From: Pseudomonas extremaustralis | Lineage (GTDB): Bacteria; Pseudomonadota; Gammaproteobacteria; Pseudomonadales; Pseudomonadaceae | Assembly: GCF_900102035.1 (NCBI RefSeq) | Contig: NZ_LT629689.1 | Coordinates: 434,001-498,000 of the forward strand | Direction of reading: 5' to 3' | DNA length: 64,000 nucleotides | Notes under the pieces: generated by a model | The model's database searches: none | What the model was told of the DNA's origin: nothing | What the model saw: the letters and a program-made list of their open reading frames with translations, nothing else | Made by a program: the position numbers and the translations under genes | Shown: in pieces, positions 1 to 10,437 of the stretch | How the letters are laid out: every line of letters begins with the position of its first letter | Position numbering within the stretch: the stretch's first letter is position 1

Positions 1-73
1 TGGTGCGTGGGTGTAGGAAAAACCTTCGCTACACTGCCGATCACTTCTTCTGTGAACCACAAGGCAACTTCCT

Positions 74-889
74 ATGCAAAATCGCATGATGATCACTGGC
101 GCCGGGTCCGGCCTGGGTCGTGAAATCGCTCTGCGCTGGGCCCGTGAGGGTTGGCGGTTGGCCCTGTCGGACGTCAGCGAGCCGGGCCTGCAGGAGACCC
201 TCAGGCTGGTTCGGGAAGCGGGCGGCGATGGCTTTGTCCAGCGTTGCGATGTGCGCGACTACAGCCAGCTCACTGCGTTTGCCCAGGCCTGCGAGGAGAA
301 GCTCGGGGGGATCGATGTGATCGTCAACAATGCCGGCGTGGCCTCGGGTGGATTCTTCGCCGAGTTGTCGCTGGAGGACTGGGATTGGCAGATCGCAATC
401 AACCTGATGGGCGTGGTCAAGGGGTGCAAGGCGTTCCTGCCGCTGCTGGAAAAGAGCAAGGGCCGCATCATCAACATCGCCTCCATGGCGGCGCTGATGC
501 AGGGGCCGGCCATGAGCAACTACAACGTGGCCAAGGCCGGTGTGGTGGCGCTCTCGGAAAGCCTGCTGGTGGAACTCAAACAACAGGAAGTCGCGGTCCA
601 CGTGGTATGCCCGTCGTTTTTCCAGACCAACCTGTTGGACTCCTTCCGTGGGCCGACGCCGGCTATGAAGGCCCAGGTGGGCAAGTTGCTGGAGAGTTCG
701 CCGATTTCGGCGGCGGATATCGCCGATTACATCTACCAGCGGGTCGCCGAGGGCGAGTTCATGATCCTGCCCCACGAGCAGGGGCGCATGGCCTGGGCCT
801 TGAAGCAGAAGAACCCGCAGTTGCTGTATGACGAGATGACTGTCATGGCCGACAAGATGCGCGCCAAGGCGCAGGCGGTTAAGGGCTGA
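74..889 (+). CDS. SDR family NAD(P)-dependent oxidoreductase
   Basis: This is a 271-residue classical short-chain dehydrogenase/reductase, a cytosolic NAD(P)H-dependent alcohol/ketone oxidoreductase family. The Rossmann cofactor motif TGAGSGLG lies at residues 8-15, NNAG follows near residue 87, and the catalytic YxxxK appears as YNVAK near residue 150 with an upstream Ser (IINIASMA). The C-terminal tail after about residue 220 (GRMAWALKQKNPQLLYDEM) is typical of the longer SDR members found in pseudomonads. The start follows only a weak AAGG, but no better in-frame start exists upstream. The gene stands alone, and neither substrate nor pathway can be read from the sequence. Confidence 0.9.
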   Translation: MQNRMMITGAGSGLGREIALRWAREGWRLALSDVSEPGLQETLRLVREAGGDGFVQRCDVRDYSQLTAFAQACEEKLGGIDVIVNNAGVASGGFFAELSLEDWDWQIAINLMGVVKGCKAFLPLLEKSKGRIINIASMAALMQGPAMSNYNVAKAGVVALSESLLVELKQQEVAVHVVCPSFFQTNLLDSFRGPTPAMKAQVGKLLESSPISAADIADYIYQRVAEGEFMILPHEQGRMAWALKQKNPQLLYDEMTVMADKMRAKAQAVKG

Positions 890-1015
890 TCAAGCAGCGT
901 CTGTCAGGCGAATTACCTTGCTGCGTAGGTCTTGCCTGATTTAACTGCAAGCCATTGATGCACCCGTGCGCCAGGCGCATGGTCGAGGTCCTGTCACTTC
1001 ACAAGGACAACCGCC

Positions 1016-1219
1016 ATGCTGGTCTTGAGCCGAGTCATAGGTGAAGTCATCTCCATTGGCGATGACATCACCGTGCATGTTCTGTCGATCCACGGTACCC
1101 AGGTGAAACTCGGCGTCAATGCGCCGGCCGGGGCGCAGGTCCATCGCGCCGAGGTCAATCGCACACTTCTTGAGCGCCAGAAAGCTGCCACCCATCCGGT
1201 GGTGGTGCCCAACCCCTGA
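1016..1219 (+). CDS. csrA: CsrA/RsmA-family RNA-binding translational regulator (divergent paralogue)
   Basis: This 67-residue protein belongs to the CsrA/RsmA family, whose dimers bind GGA motifs in mRNA leaders and in Rsm small RNAs to control translation. The five-strand core aligns well: MLVLSR at the start, GDDITVHVL in the middle, then LGVNAP and VHRAEV. The two residues most associated with RNA binding, Leu4 and Arg44, are present. The C-terminal helix and tail ([17 protein letters not shown]) differ from housekeeping RsmA, so this is probably one of the extra Rsm paralogues of the genus, perhaps RsmI-like. A good AAGGA site sits about 10 bases before the ATG. It is monocistronic and converges on the next small gene. 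Confidence 0.85.
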   Translation: MLVLSRVIGEVISIGDDITVHVLSIHGTQVKLGVNAPAGAQVHRAEVNRTLLERQKAATHPVVVPNP

Positions 1220-1229
1220 GCGGTGCCTC

Positions 1230-1457
1230 TTAGTCGAACAGATGCTTGGGCACATCGTGCTTGAGCATCAACTGGCACTGCTCGCTTTCCGGGTCGAACA
1301 CAATCAGCGCCTGGCCCTTGGTCAGCGCCTGGCGCACGCGCAGTACACGGGTTTCCAGGGGCGTGTCATCGCCATTGTCCGTGCCGTCGCGGGTGACGAA
1401 GTCTTCGATGAGGCGGGTCAGGGTGTCGACTTCAAGTGCGTCGTAGGGAATCAGCAT
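1230..1457 (-). CDS. YheU/UPF0270 family protein
   Basis: This 75-residue acidic protein matches the UPF0270 (YheU) family in length and in its characteristic opening MLIPYDALEVDTLTRLIEDF followed by VTRDGTD. The family is widespread in gammaproteobacteria and its molecular function is not established. The protein has no membrane segment or signal peptide, so it is expected to be cytosolic. A GAGG ribosome site lies six bases before the ATG. It is convergent with the CsrA-type gene, with stop codons only about ten bases apart. Confidence 0.85.
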   Translation of the reverse strand: MLIPYDALEVDTLTRLIEDFVTRDGTDNGDDTPLETRVLRVRQALTKGQALIVFDPESEQCQLMLKHDVPKHLFD

Positions 1458-1516
1458 ACAAGCCTCGCTTAGAGAATCCCGGCGATGCTACTGCGCCGGG
1501 ACGTCAGTTGCCAGCG

Positions 1517-2701
1517 TCAGGATTTCTGGCCGATCAGGCTGTCCACCGACGGCACGCGGGTGTCGCTCTCCATCTGCGTTTCATGCTCGATCTGATGACT
1601 GAACCGGTCCAGTGAACCCTGGGCCGGCTGGGCGTCGCTGGCGAACACCGGCGGGCTGAGGATATACGCGCCCAACAGGCGGCTCAGCGCGGCCAGGCTG
1701 TCTATATGGGTGCGCTCATAACCGTGGGTCGCGTCGCAACCAAAGGCCAGCAGCGCGGTGCGGATGTCGTGGCCGGCGGTCACGGCGGAATGGGCGTCGC
1801 TGAAGTAATAGCGGAACAGGTCGCGGCGCACCGGCAGTGCGTTATCCGCGGCCAGGCGCAGCAGGTGTCGCGACAGGTGATAGTCATACGGCCCGCCGGA
1901 ATCCTGCATCGCCACGCTCACCGCATGCTCGCTGGAATGCTGGCCGGGGGCGACCGGGGCGATGTCGATGCCGACAAATTCACTCACATCCCAGGGCAGG
2001 GCGGCGGCGGCGCCACTGCCGGTTTCCTCGGTGATGGTGAACAGCGGGTGGCAGTCGATCAGCAAGGGTTCGCCACTGTCGACGATGGCCTTGAGCGCGG
2101 CGAGCAGGGCGGCGACACCGGCCTTGTCGTCCAGATGGCGGGCGCTGATATGCCCGCTCTCGGTGAATTCCGGCAGCGGGTCGAACGCCACGTAGTCACC
2201 GATGCCGATCCCCAGGGAATCGCAATCGGCGCGGGTGGCGCAGTAGGCGTCCAGGCGCAGTTCCACATGGTCCCAACTCACCGGCATTTCATCCACGGCG
2301 GTGTTGAACGCATGCCCGGAGGCCATCAGCGGCAACACGCTGCCACGGATCACGCCGTTGTCGGTAAACAGGCTGACGCGGCTGCCTTCGGCGAAGCGGC
2401 TCGACCAGCAGCCCACCGGGGCGAGGGTCAGGCGGCCGTTGTCCTTGATCGCCCGCACGGCGGCGCCGATGGTGTCCAGGTGCGCGGACACCGCACGGTC
2501 GGGGCTGTTTTTCTGGCCCTTGAGGGTGGCGCGAATGGTGCCGCGGCGGGTCATTTCAAACGGGATGCCCAGCTCTTCCAGGCGTTCGGCGACGTAGCGC
2601 ACGATGGTGTCGGTAAAACCGGTGGGGCTGGGAATGGCGAGCATTTCCAGCAGGACTTTTTGCAGGTAGTCGAGATCCGGTTCTGGGAGGGGGCGGGTCA
2701 T
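1517..2701 (-). CDS. NAGGN-system M42 family metallopeptidase
   Basis: This 394-residue protein is an M42-type (deblocking aminopeptidase-like) dinuclear metal hydrolase. Metal-site motifs are visible: SAHLDTIG near residue 75, HLDDKAG near residue 190, the catalytic pair in TITEETGSG, and a late His in SDAHSAVTAGHD. The family that co-occurs with N-acetylglutaminylglutamine amide (NAGGN) synthesis is the expected assignment, because the two biosynthetic genes lie immediately upstream. It may hydrolyse or recycle the dipeptide osmolyte, but this role is inferred from context. The start at 2701 was chosen over a longer reading because AGGAG precedes it and the extra residues look non-coding. 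It is the last gene of a three-gene operon. Confidence 0.9.
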   Translation of the reverse strand: MTRPLPEPDLDYLQKVLLEMLAIPSPTGFTDTIVRYVAERLEELGIPFEMTRRGTIRATLKGQKNSPDRAVSAHLDTIGAAVRAIKDNGRLTLAPVGCWSSRFAEGSRVSLFTDNGVIRGSVLPLMASGHAFNTAVDEMPVSWDHVELRLDAYCATRADCDSLGIGIGDYVAFDPLPEFTESGHISARHLDDKAGVAALLAALKAIVDSGEPLLIDCHPLFTITEETGSGAAAALPWDVSEFVGIDIAPVAPGQHSSEHAVSVAMQDSGGPYDYHLSRHLLRLAADNALPVRRDLFRYYFSDAHSAVTAGHDIRTALLAFGCDATHGYERTHIDSLAALSRLLGAYILSPPVFASDAQPAQGSLDRFSHQIEHETQMESDTRVPSVDSLIGQKS

Positions 2702-2738
2702 GGAAACTCCTGATGGGGTGAGAGGGCTCTCCACACGG

Positions 2739-4487
2739 TCACTGAGCGGTCGGCTGGCTGTGGGGAAACAGCAAATCCACGAACTTTTCAGCAGTCGGCT
2801 GGGGTTCATGGTTGGCCAGGCCGGCCCGTTCATTGGCTTCGATAAACACGTACTCGGGTTGATCGGGCGCCGGCACCATCAGGTCCAGGCCGACCATGGG
2901 GATGTCGAGGGCGCGGGCGGCGCGGACGGCGGCGTCGACCAGTGTGGGGTGGAGGAGGGCGGTGACATCTTCCAGGCAGCCGCCGGTGTGCAGGTTGGCG
3001 GTGCGGCGCACGGCCAGGGTCTGGCCGCGGGGCAGGATGCTGCTGTAGTCGTAGCCGGCGGCATGCAGGGTGCGTTCGGTTTCGGCATCCAGGGGGATTT
3101 TGCTCTCGCCGTCGGTGGCGGCCTGGCGGCGCCGGCTCTGGGCTTCGATCAGCGCACCGATGGAATGCTGGCCGTCGCCGGTCACCTCGGCGGGGCGGCG
3201 GATCGCGGCGGCGACCACCTCGAAGCCGATCACCAGGATGCGCAGGTCCAGGCCTTGGTGGAAACTTTCGAGCAACACGCGGGAGTCGAACTGCCGCGCG
3301 GCCTCGATCGCCTGCTGCACCTCCTCGATGTGCTGCAAATCCACCGCGACGCCCTGGCCTTGTTCGCCGTCCAGCGGCTTGACCACGATGCGCCGGTGTT
3401 CGTCGAGAAACTCCAGGTTGTCGTCGGCGCTGCCGGCCAGTTGCTGCGCGGGCAATTTCAAGCCGGCGGCGTTCAGCACCTTGTGGGTCAGGCTTTTGTC
3501 CTGGCACAGGGTCATGCTGATCGCGCTGGTCAAGTCGCTCAGCGACTCGCGACAGCGCACGCGGCGCCCGCCGTGGCTGAGGGTGAACAGCCCGGCATCG
3601 GCGTCATCCACTTGCACGTCGATACCGCGCCGATGCGCCTCTTCGACGATGATCCGCGCATAAGGGTTGAACCCCGCCTGCGGGCCAGGGCCTAGGAACA
3701 GCGGCTGGTTGATGCCGTTCTTGCGCTTGATCGCAAAAGTGGTCAACGCGCGGAAACCGAGCTTGGCATAGAGGTTCTTGGCCTGGCGGTTATCGTGCAG
3801 CACCGACAGGTCGAGGTAGCTCAGGCCACGGCTCATGAAGTGCTCCACCAAGTGGCGCACCAGCACTTCGCCGACGCCGGGGCGCGTGCACCGCGGGTCG
3901 ACCGCCAGGCACCACAGGCTGCAACCGTTCTCGGGGTCGTGAAAGGCTTTCTGATGGTTCAGGCCCATCACGCTGCCGATTACCGCGCCGCTGTCTTCGT
4001 CCTCGGCCAGCCAATACACCGGGCCGCCCGCATGACGGGGAGTGAGGCGTTCGGCCTCGACGGGCAGCATGCCCCGTCCCTGGTACAACTGGTTGACCGC
4101 CTGCCAATCGGCTTCGGTCTGTACCCGGCGGATACGGAAGCCGCGAAACACCCGGGTCGACGGACGATAGTCAGAGAACCACAGGCGCAGGGTGTCGGAC
4201 GGATCGAGGAACAGTTGCTGTGGATCGATGCCGAGGATCTGCTGGGGCGCGGCCACGTACAGCGCGATGTCGCGCTCGCCGGGCTGTTCGTTGAGCAGTT
4301 CCAGGGCCAGGCTGGCGGGGTCGGGAAAGGTGTGGCCGATCAACAACCGGCCCCAGCCGCAATGCACGGCGATGGGCTCGGCGGCCAGCGGGCTGCCGTC
4401 TTCGGCCAGGCGCGCTTGCAGGCGCTCGTACGTGGGGGCCTGACCCTTGAGCAAACGTTGGCTGTAAGCCGCTGCGTGGGGTTTCAT
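2739..4487 (-). CDS. ngg: N-acetylglutaminylglutamine synthetase
   Basis: This 582-residue fusion makes the acetylated glutamine dipeptide of the NAGGN osmoprotectant pathway. The middle third (about residues 115-250) is a GNAT acetyltransferase, with an acyl-CoA loop in CLAVDPRCTRPGVGEVLV. The C-terminal half (about 290-580) is an ATP-grasp ligase of the RimK/cyanophycin-synthetase type, with KPLDGEQGQGV and a metal-binding segment near VFIEANERAGLANHEPQ. It sits four bases after asnO and upstream of the M42 peptidase. In rhizobia and pseudomonads these genes respond to hyperosmotic stress. Length and domain order match the family well. Confidence 0.93.
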   Translation of the reverse strand: MKPHAAAYSQRLLKGQAPTYERLQARLAEDGSPLAAEPIAVHCGWGRLLIGHTFPDPASLALELLNEQPGERDIALYVAAPQQILGIDPQQLFLDPSDTLRLWFSDYRPSTRVFRGFRIRRVQTEADWQAVNQLYQGRGMLPVEAERLTPRHAGGPVYWLAEDEDSGAVIGSVMGLNHQKAFHDPENGCSLWCLAVDPRCTRPGVGEVLVRHLVEHFMSRGLSYLDLSVLHDNRQAKNLYAKLGFRALTTFAIKRKNGINQPLFLGPGPQAGFNPYARIIVEEAHRRGIDVQVDDADAGLFTLSHGGRRVRCRESLSDLTSAISMTLCQDKSLTHKVLNAAGLKLPAQQLAGSADDNLEFLDEHRRIVVKPLDGEQGQGVAVDLQHIEEVQQAIEAARQFDSRVLLESFHQGLDLRILVIGFEVVAAAIRRPAEVTGDGQHSIGALIEAQSRRRQAATDGESKIPLDAETERTLHAAGYDYSSILPRGQTLAVRRTANLHTGGCLEDVTALLHPTLVDAAVRAARALDIPMVGLDLMVPAPDQPEYVFIEANERAGLANHEPQPTAEKFVDLLFPHSQPTAQ

Positions 4488-4490
4488 CGA

Positions 4491-6263
4491 TCAGATTCCT
4501 TGTTCGCTGAGCCACAGGTTCAGCGCCGCCAGTTGCCACAGTTTGGAACCGCGCAGCGGCGTCAACTGGCCCTGCGGATCGGTCAGCAGGCGGTCGAGCA
4601 TCGCCGGGTTGAACAGGCCGCGGTCCTGGCTCGGGTCCAACAGCAGTTCGCGCACCCAGTTCAAGGTATCGCCCTGCAAATGCTTGAGGCCGGGGACCGG
4701 GAAGTAGCCTTTCTTGCGGTCGATGACGGCGCTCGGGATCACCCGCCGCGCCGCTTCCTTGAGCACTTGCTTGCCGCCGTCGGGCAGTTTGAATCGGCCC
4801 GGCACCCGGGCCGACAGTTCCACCAGGCGGAAGTCCAGAAACGGTGTGCGCGCTTCCAGGCCCCAGGCCATGGTCATGTTGTCGACACGCTTGACCGGGT
4901 CGTCCACCAGCATCACCGTGCTGTCCAGGCGCAGGGCCTTGTCCACGGCGGCGTCCGCGCCGGGCAGGGCGAAATGCTCGCGGACGAAATCGCCGGCGGC
5001 GTCATGGGCGGTCAGCCATTGGGGCGCGACGGTGGCGGCGTAGTCGTCGTAGCTGCGGTCGAAAAACGCTTCGCGGTACGCCGCGTACGGATGGCTGGCA
5101 CCGTCGACTTGCGGGTACCAGTGGTAACCGGCGAACAGTTCGTCGGCCCCCTGGCCGCTTTGCACCACCTTGCAATGCTTGGCCACTTCCCGCGACAGCA
5201 AATAGAACGCGATGCAGTCGTGGCTGACCATTGGCTCGCTCATGGCCCGGAACGCCGCCGGCAGTTGCTCGATGATCTCGCTTTCGGCGATGCGCAATTG
5301 ATGGTGGTGCGTGCCGTAATGCTTGGCGATCAGGTCCGAATACTGGAACTCGTCGCCGCGTTCGCCGCCGGCGTCTTCAAAGCCGATGGAGAAGGTCGAC
5401 AGGTCCTGCACGCCGACGTCACGCAACAGGCCGACCAGCAAGCTCGAATCGACGCCGCCGGAAAGCAGCACGCCCACATCCACGGCGGCGCGTTGACGAA
5501 TCGCCACGGCGTCGCGGGTGCTGTCCAGCACGCGGTCGGTCCAGTCTTGCAGGCTGAGGTTTTTTTCATCGTCATGGGGGCCGTAGGGCAGGGTCCACCA
5601 GGTTTTCTGCTCGGTGTTGCCCTCGGCGTCGATGCGCATCCAGGTGGCCGGCGGCAGCTTTTCGATACCCGCCAGCAGGGTACGCGGCGCAGGCACCACA
5701 GCGTGGAAGTTCAGGTAGTGATTGAGCGCCACCGGGTCGAGGATCGGGTTGATATCGCCGCCCTTGAGCAGCGCCGGCAAGGTCGAGGCAAAGCGCAGGC
5801 GCTGGCCGGTGCGCGACAGGTACAAGGGCTTGACGCCGAGACGGTCACGGGCGATGAACAGGCGCTGGGTATCGCGCTCCCAGATGGCAAAGGCGAACAT
5901 GCCGTTGAGCTTGGGCAGCAAGGCTTCGCCCCAGGCGTGATAGCCCTTGAGCAGCACTTCGGTGTCGCCGCCGGAATAGAAGGCGTAGCCCAGGGCTTCG
6001 AGTTCCTGGCGCAATTGCGGGAAGTTATAAATCGCGCCATTGAACGCCAGGGACAGCCCTAGTCGGGCATCGACCATCGGCTGGGCGGAGCCGTCCGACA
6101 GGTCCATGATTTTCAGGCGTCGATGGCCCAGGGCAATCGGCCCTTGGGCCTGGAAGCCCCACGCGTCAGGGCCGCGTGGCGCCAGGTGATGGGTGATGCG
6201 CTCCACTGCTGCCAGGTCGGCAGGTTGGTGATCGAAACGTAACTCGCCAGCTAATCCGCACAT
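4491..6263 (-). CDS. asnO: N-acetylglutaminylglutamine amidotransferase (asparagine-synthetase-like)
   Basis: This 590-residue class II glutamine amidotransferase is fused to an asparagine-synthetase-type ATP pyrophosphatase. The chosen ATG gives MCGLAGEL, placing the nucleophilic Cys at position 2 as the family requires; the longer reading starting at 6425 would bury it and is rejected. The glutaminase domain covers about residues 1-210 (RGPDAWG, FNGAIYNF). The synthetase domain follows, with the SGGVDSS PP-loop near residue 265. In the NAGGN pathway it amidates the C-terminus of N-acetylglutaminylglutamine. It is the first gene of the operon, so the roughly 365-base region upstream should hold the osmotically controlled promoter. 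Confidence 0.93.
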   Translation of the reverse strand: MCGLAGELRFDHQPADLAAVERITHHLAPRGPDAWGFQAQGPIALGHRRLKIMDLSDGSAQPMVDARLGLSLAFNGAIYNFPQLRQELEALGYAFYSGGDTEVLLKGYHAWGEALLPKLNGMFAFAIWERDTQRLFIARDRLGVKPLYLSRTGQRLRFASTLPALLKGGDINPILDPVALNHYLNFHAVVPAPRTLLAGIEKLPPATWMRIDAEGNTEQKTWWTLPYGPHDDEKNLSLQDWTDRVLDSTRDAVAIRQRAAVDVGVLLSGGVDSSLLVGLLRDVGVQDLSTFSIGFEDAGGERGDEFQYSDLIAKHYGTHHHQLRIAESEIIEQLPAAFRAMSEPMVSHDCIAFYLLSREVAKHCKVVQSGQGADELFAGYHWYPQVDGASHPYAAYREAFFDRSYDDYAATVAPQWLTAHDAAGDFVREHFALPGADAAVDKALRLDSTVMLVDDPVKRVDNMTMAWGLEARTPFLDFRLVELSARVPGRFKLPDGGKQVLKEAARRVIPSAVIDRKKGYFPVPGLKHLQGDTLNWVRELLLDPSQDRGLFNPAMLDRLLTDPQGQLTPLRGSKLWQLAALNLWLSEQGI

Positions 6264-6629
6264 AAATTCCTTACCGGTTTTTCCGTTGGGGAGAGAAAAA
6301 AGTACCGTGCTGAAACGGCAGGTACCCAGAAACTGACCGGGGTGCAGGCGGGGAGTTTTAGATCGATCTGTTATAAGGCAAAAAGCCGCGTCACTGGTTT
6401 TGCCCTGGATGACAGCCCCACACACGGGCGAACACGGGGCACGACAGGTCAGCGCTATTCAACCAGGGCCAGAGCGTGGATGACGTGGATTACCGTGCTC
6501 TGATGGACGAAATCGTCCGTGAGCAGCAACAGGCGGAAAAAACCGAACTTGAGCGTCTGACACAACAGGCACTGCCATCGGAAACCGTGTCCGTTGCGTG
6601 CCTGTTGCCCGTGCTGTGAGGGTGTGCGG
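6264..6629. other. Intergenic region upstream of the NAGGN operon, with a possible 38-codon ORF
   Basis: This stretch separates divergently placed asnO and the mnmC 3' end. It must contain the asnO promoter, but I see no convincing -35/-10 pair. On the plus strand a short open frame runs from GTG 6476 (or ATG 6503) to a stop at 6617-6619. It encodes a charged, potentially helical peptide beginning MDEIVREQQQAEKTELERL. There is no clear ribosome binding site and I recognise no family, so it is recorded here and not called as a gene. Confidence 0.4.
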
Positions 6630-8627
6630 TCAGCGCTGGGGTTTTGTCACATTGCTGCGAATCAGCGCGCGCACGGCGAAGCGGTTGGGGTGACAGGCCT
6701 CGGCCACGCTTCGCGGCAGTGGCAGGGGTTCGTTGTCCAGCCAGGCGGCCAGCAGTTCGCCGGACAGCGGTGCGGTGATCAGCCCACGGGAACCATGGCC
6801 GCTGTTGACATACACGCCTTCGAGCCATGGGCAAGGCGCTTGCGGCACATGGCGGGCGTCCTTGCGCAAGGTGTCGTAGACCTGGGCAAAGGCCGGGTGG
6901 TCGGCCAGGGGCCCGACAATCGGCAGGTAGTCGGGGCTGGTGCAGCGAAAGGCCGCGCGCCCTTCGAGGGTTTCCGGCGCCAGGGTGTCGGCGTGCAGGC
7001 GGTGCGCAAGGTCGGTGGAGATCTCCTGCAACAGCGCCAGGTTGCCCGCGTGTTCAGCGGCGGTGGGCGCCAGGTCCTGGCTCTTGAAGTCAAAACTGGC
7101 CCCCAGGGTGTGTTCGCCCAGGCGCGCCGGCGCCACGTAGCCTTCGGCGCAGACCACGGTGCTCAGCGCGGCACTGGCGGCTGTCTGCGGCAAACGCGTG
7201 ATCTGCCCACGGATGCGTTTGAGGGGCAACTCGGCACAGGCGGCAAAGCGCTTGACCTCGGCAGCGCCGGCCAGCACCACCACGGCGGCGCTGGCCAGCA
7301 ATGTCTCACCGTCCCAGGCCTGCCATTGATCGTCGACTTTGCGCAGTTCCAGTACGTCGCGATGGGTAAGGACTTGAACCCCAGGCTGGCGGGCCAGCCA
7401 TTGGCACAGGGCCGGCGGGTGAACCCAACCGCCTTCGGGGAAAAACAGCCCGCCATGCTCCAGCGCCACGCCCGCGCGGAGCTGGGCCTGGTCCTTGTCG
7501 AGCAGGTGCAGCAGGTCTGGGGCGAACGCCTCGGCCAGTTGGGCCTGGCGTTCGGCTTCCTTGGCATCGAAGGCCAGTTGCAGGACGCCACAGCCGTCCC
7601 AGTCGACACCGCGTTGCAGGTGCTCGAGCAGGCGCCGGGTGTGGCCGAAGCCGCTGACGATCATCTGCGACAAGGCCGTGCCGTGGGCCGACAGCTTCAG
7701 GTACAGCACGCCCTGCGGATTGCCGGACGCTTCCTCGGCGAGCCCCTCGCGCCGCTCCAGCAGGCTGACCTGCCAGCCCCGTGCCGCCAGGCTGGCGGCG
7801 CTGGCGCAACCGGCCAACCCGCCGCCGATGACCAGGGCCCGGCGCTCACCCTGGTGCAGCGGCGGGCGGGCGAACCAGGGCTTGGCGGCGGGCGGTGCAC
7901 CTGTTTCGGCTGGCCAGCCGAGGTAGTCGCCGCGCAGGATTTCCCATTTGTGCCCGATGCCTGGCGTGCGTTTCATCTTGAAGCCGGCGGCATTGAGCAG
8001 CCGGCGCACCCAGCCGGTGCTGGTGAAGGTACTGATGGTCGAACCGGGCGCCGCCAACCGTGCCAGTTCGGCAAACAGCTCGGCAGTCCACATGTCAGGG
8101 TTTTTCGCCGGAGCGAAGCCGTCGAGGAACCAGGCGTCGACCTGAGCGTCGAGCTGCGGCAACTGTTCCATGACATCGCCGATCAACAGCGTCAGGGTCA
8201 CACGGCCCGCGTCCAGCACCAGCCGCTGAAAGCCCTGGTGGATGGCGACGTACTGCGTCAGCAGGGGCGCGGCGAACGGTTCGAGGGACGGCCAGAGCGC
8301 AAGGGCGCGTTGCAGGTCGGCGTGGCTCAGGGGGTACTTTTCGACGCTGATGAAATGCAGGCGCGCACCGGCACAGGCGTGCTGCTCGAACAACTGCCAG
8401 GCGCAGAGAAAATTCAACCCGGTGCCGAAGCCCGTCTCGCCGATCACCAGGCGCTCGCCCGGTGCCAGGGCGGCAAAACGTTCGGCCAGGCGGTTTTGCT
8501 CCAGGAACACGTAGCGGGTTTCGTCCAGGCCCGACAGGTCGGAGAAATACACATCGTTGAACACCCGCGAGTGGGGGCGTCCCTGGTCGTCCCAGTCGAG
8601 CTGGGCGTTTGGCAGTTCGGGGTTCAT
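6630..8627 (-). CDS. mnmC: Bifunctional tRNA mnm5s2U34 biosynthesis protein MnmC
   Basis: This 665-residue two-domain enzyme completes 5-methylaminomethyl-2-thiouridine at the tRNA wobble position. The N-terminal MnmD methyltransferase domain (about 1-240) contains ETGFGTGLNFLCAW and the LIGDVMEQLPQLD and DAWFLDGFAPAKNP segments. The C-terminal oxidoreductase domain (from about 260) opens with the FAD-binding motif VIGGGLAGCASA and carries GNPQGVLYLKLS. It removes the carboxymethyl group of cmnm5U before MnmD methylates. The ATG at 8627 is preferred to a TTG two codons earlier. Length and domain order are normal. It is divergent from the polyphosphate kinase gene. Confidence 0.95.
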   Translation of the reverse strand: MNPELPNAQLDWDDQGRPHSRVFNDVYFSDLSGLDETRYVFLEQNRLAERFAALAPGERLVIGETGFGTGLNFLCAWQLFEQHACAGARLHFISVEKYPLSHADLQRALALWPSLEPFAAPLLTQYVAIHQGFQRLVLDAGRVTLTLLIGDVMEQLPQLDAQVDAWFLDGFAPAKNPDMWTAELFAELARLAAPGSTISTFTSTGWVRRLLNAAGFKMKRTPGIGHKWEILRGDYLGWPAETGAPPAAKPWFARPPLHQGERRALVIGGGLAGCASAASLAARGWQVSLLERREGLAEEASGNPQGVLYLKLSAHGTALSQMIVSGFGHTRRLLEHLQRGVDWDGCGVLQLAFDAKEAERQAQLAEAFAPDLLHLLDKDQAQLRAGVALEHGGLFFPEGGWVHPPALCQWLARQPGVQVLTHRDVLELRKVDDQWQAWDGETLLASAAVVVLAGAAEVKRFAACAELPLKRIRGQITRLPQTAASAALSTVVCAEGYVAPARLGEHTLGASFDFKSQDLAPTAAEHAGNLALLQEISTDLAHRLHADTLAPETLEGRAAFRCTSPDYLPIVGPLADHPAFAQVYDTLRKDARHVPQAPCPWLEGVYVNSGHGSRGLITAPLSGELLAAWLDNEPLPLPRSVAEACHPNRFAVRALIRSNVTKPQR

Positions 8628-8768
8628 GGGCAACTCGACAAAGGCAAGGCGGCCATTCTAGCCGATCAACAGACCTGTCATTGACCCATGGCAAGTCGAG
8701 TTGAAATTTCCTGGCACGCCCCGCGGCTCAATCCGCTAGTCTTGCTCCATTCTGGAACGGAGCCGCCA

Positions 8769-10277
<1,509 letters not shown>

Positions 10278-10299
10278 CCACTGCGCAGTCGTGGCCGAT

Positions 10300-10325
10300 G
10301 GGCTCAGTGTGTGGTGAGCCCTTTT
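10300..10325 (+). terminator. Rho-independent terminator after pap
   Basis: A 7-bp stem GGGCTCA/TGAGCCC closes an 8-base loop and is followed by TTTT, 22 bases after the pap stop codon. Confidence 0.65.
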
Positions 10326-10437
10326 GCCACAACCACCCCCATGCTTTCGCATACGCCAGGTGAATGATCGTCGCCGTCGGGCAGGCCCGGATTTATCCTC
10401 GAGTCATCTCCCCACAATGACAAGATCGAGGTAGCCC

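Noticed and set aside
3795..6062. 755-codon plus-strand open frame opposite ngg and asnO
   Set aside because: It lies wholly antisense to two well-recognised NAGGN genes, has no family motifs and shows the His/Gln/Arg-rich composition of a GC-rich shadow frame.
6594..8684. 696-codon plus-strand frame opposite mnmC
   Set aside because: Antisense to a complete MnmC with all domain motifs; no motifs of its own.
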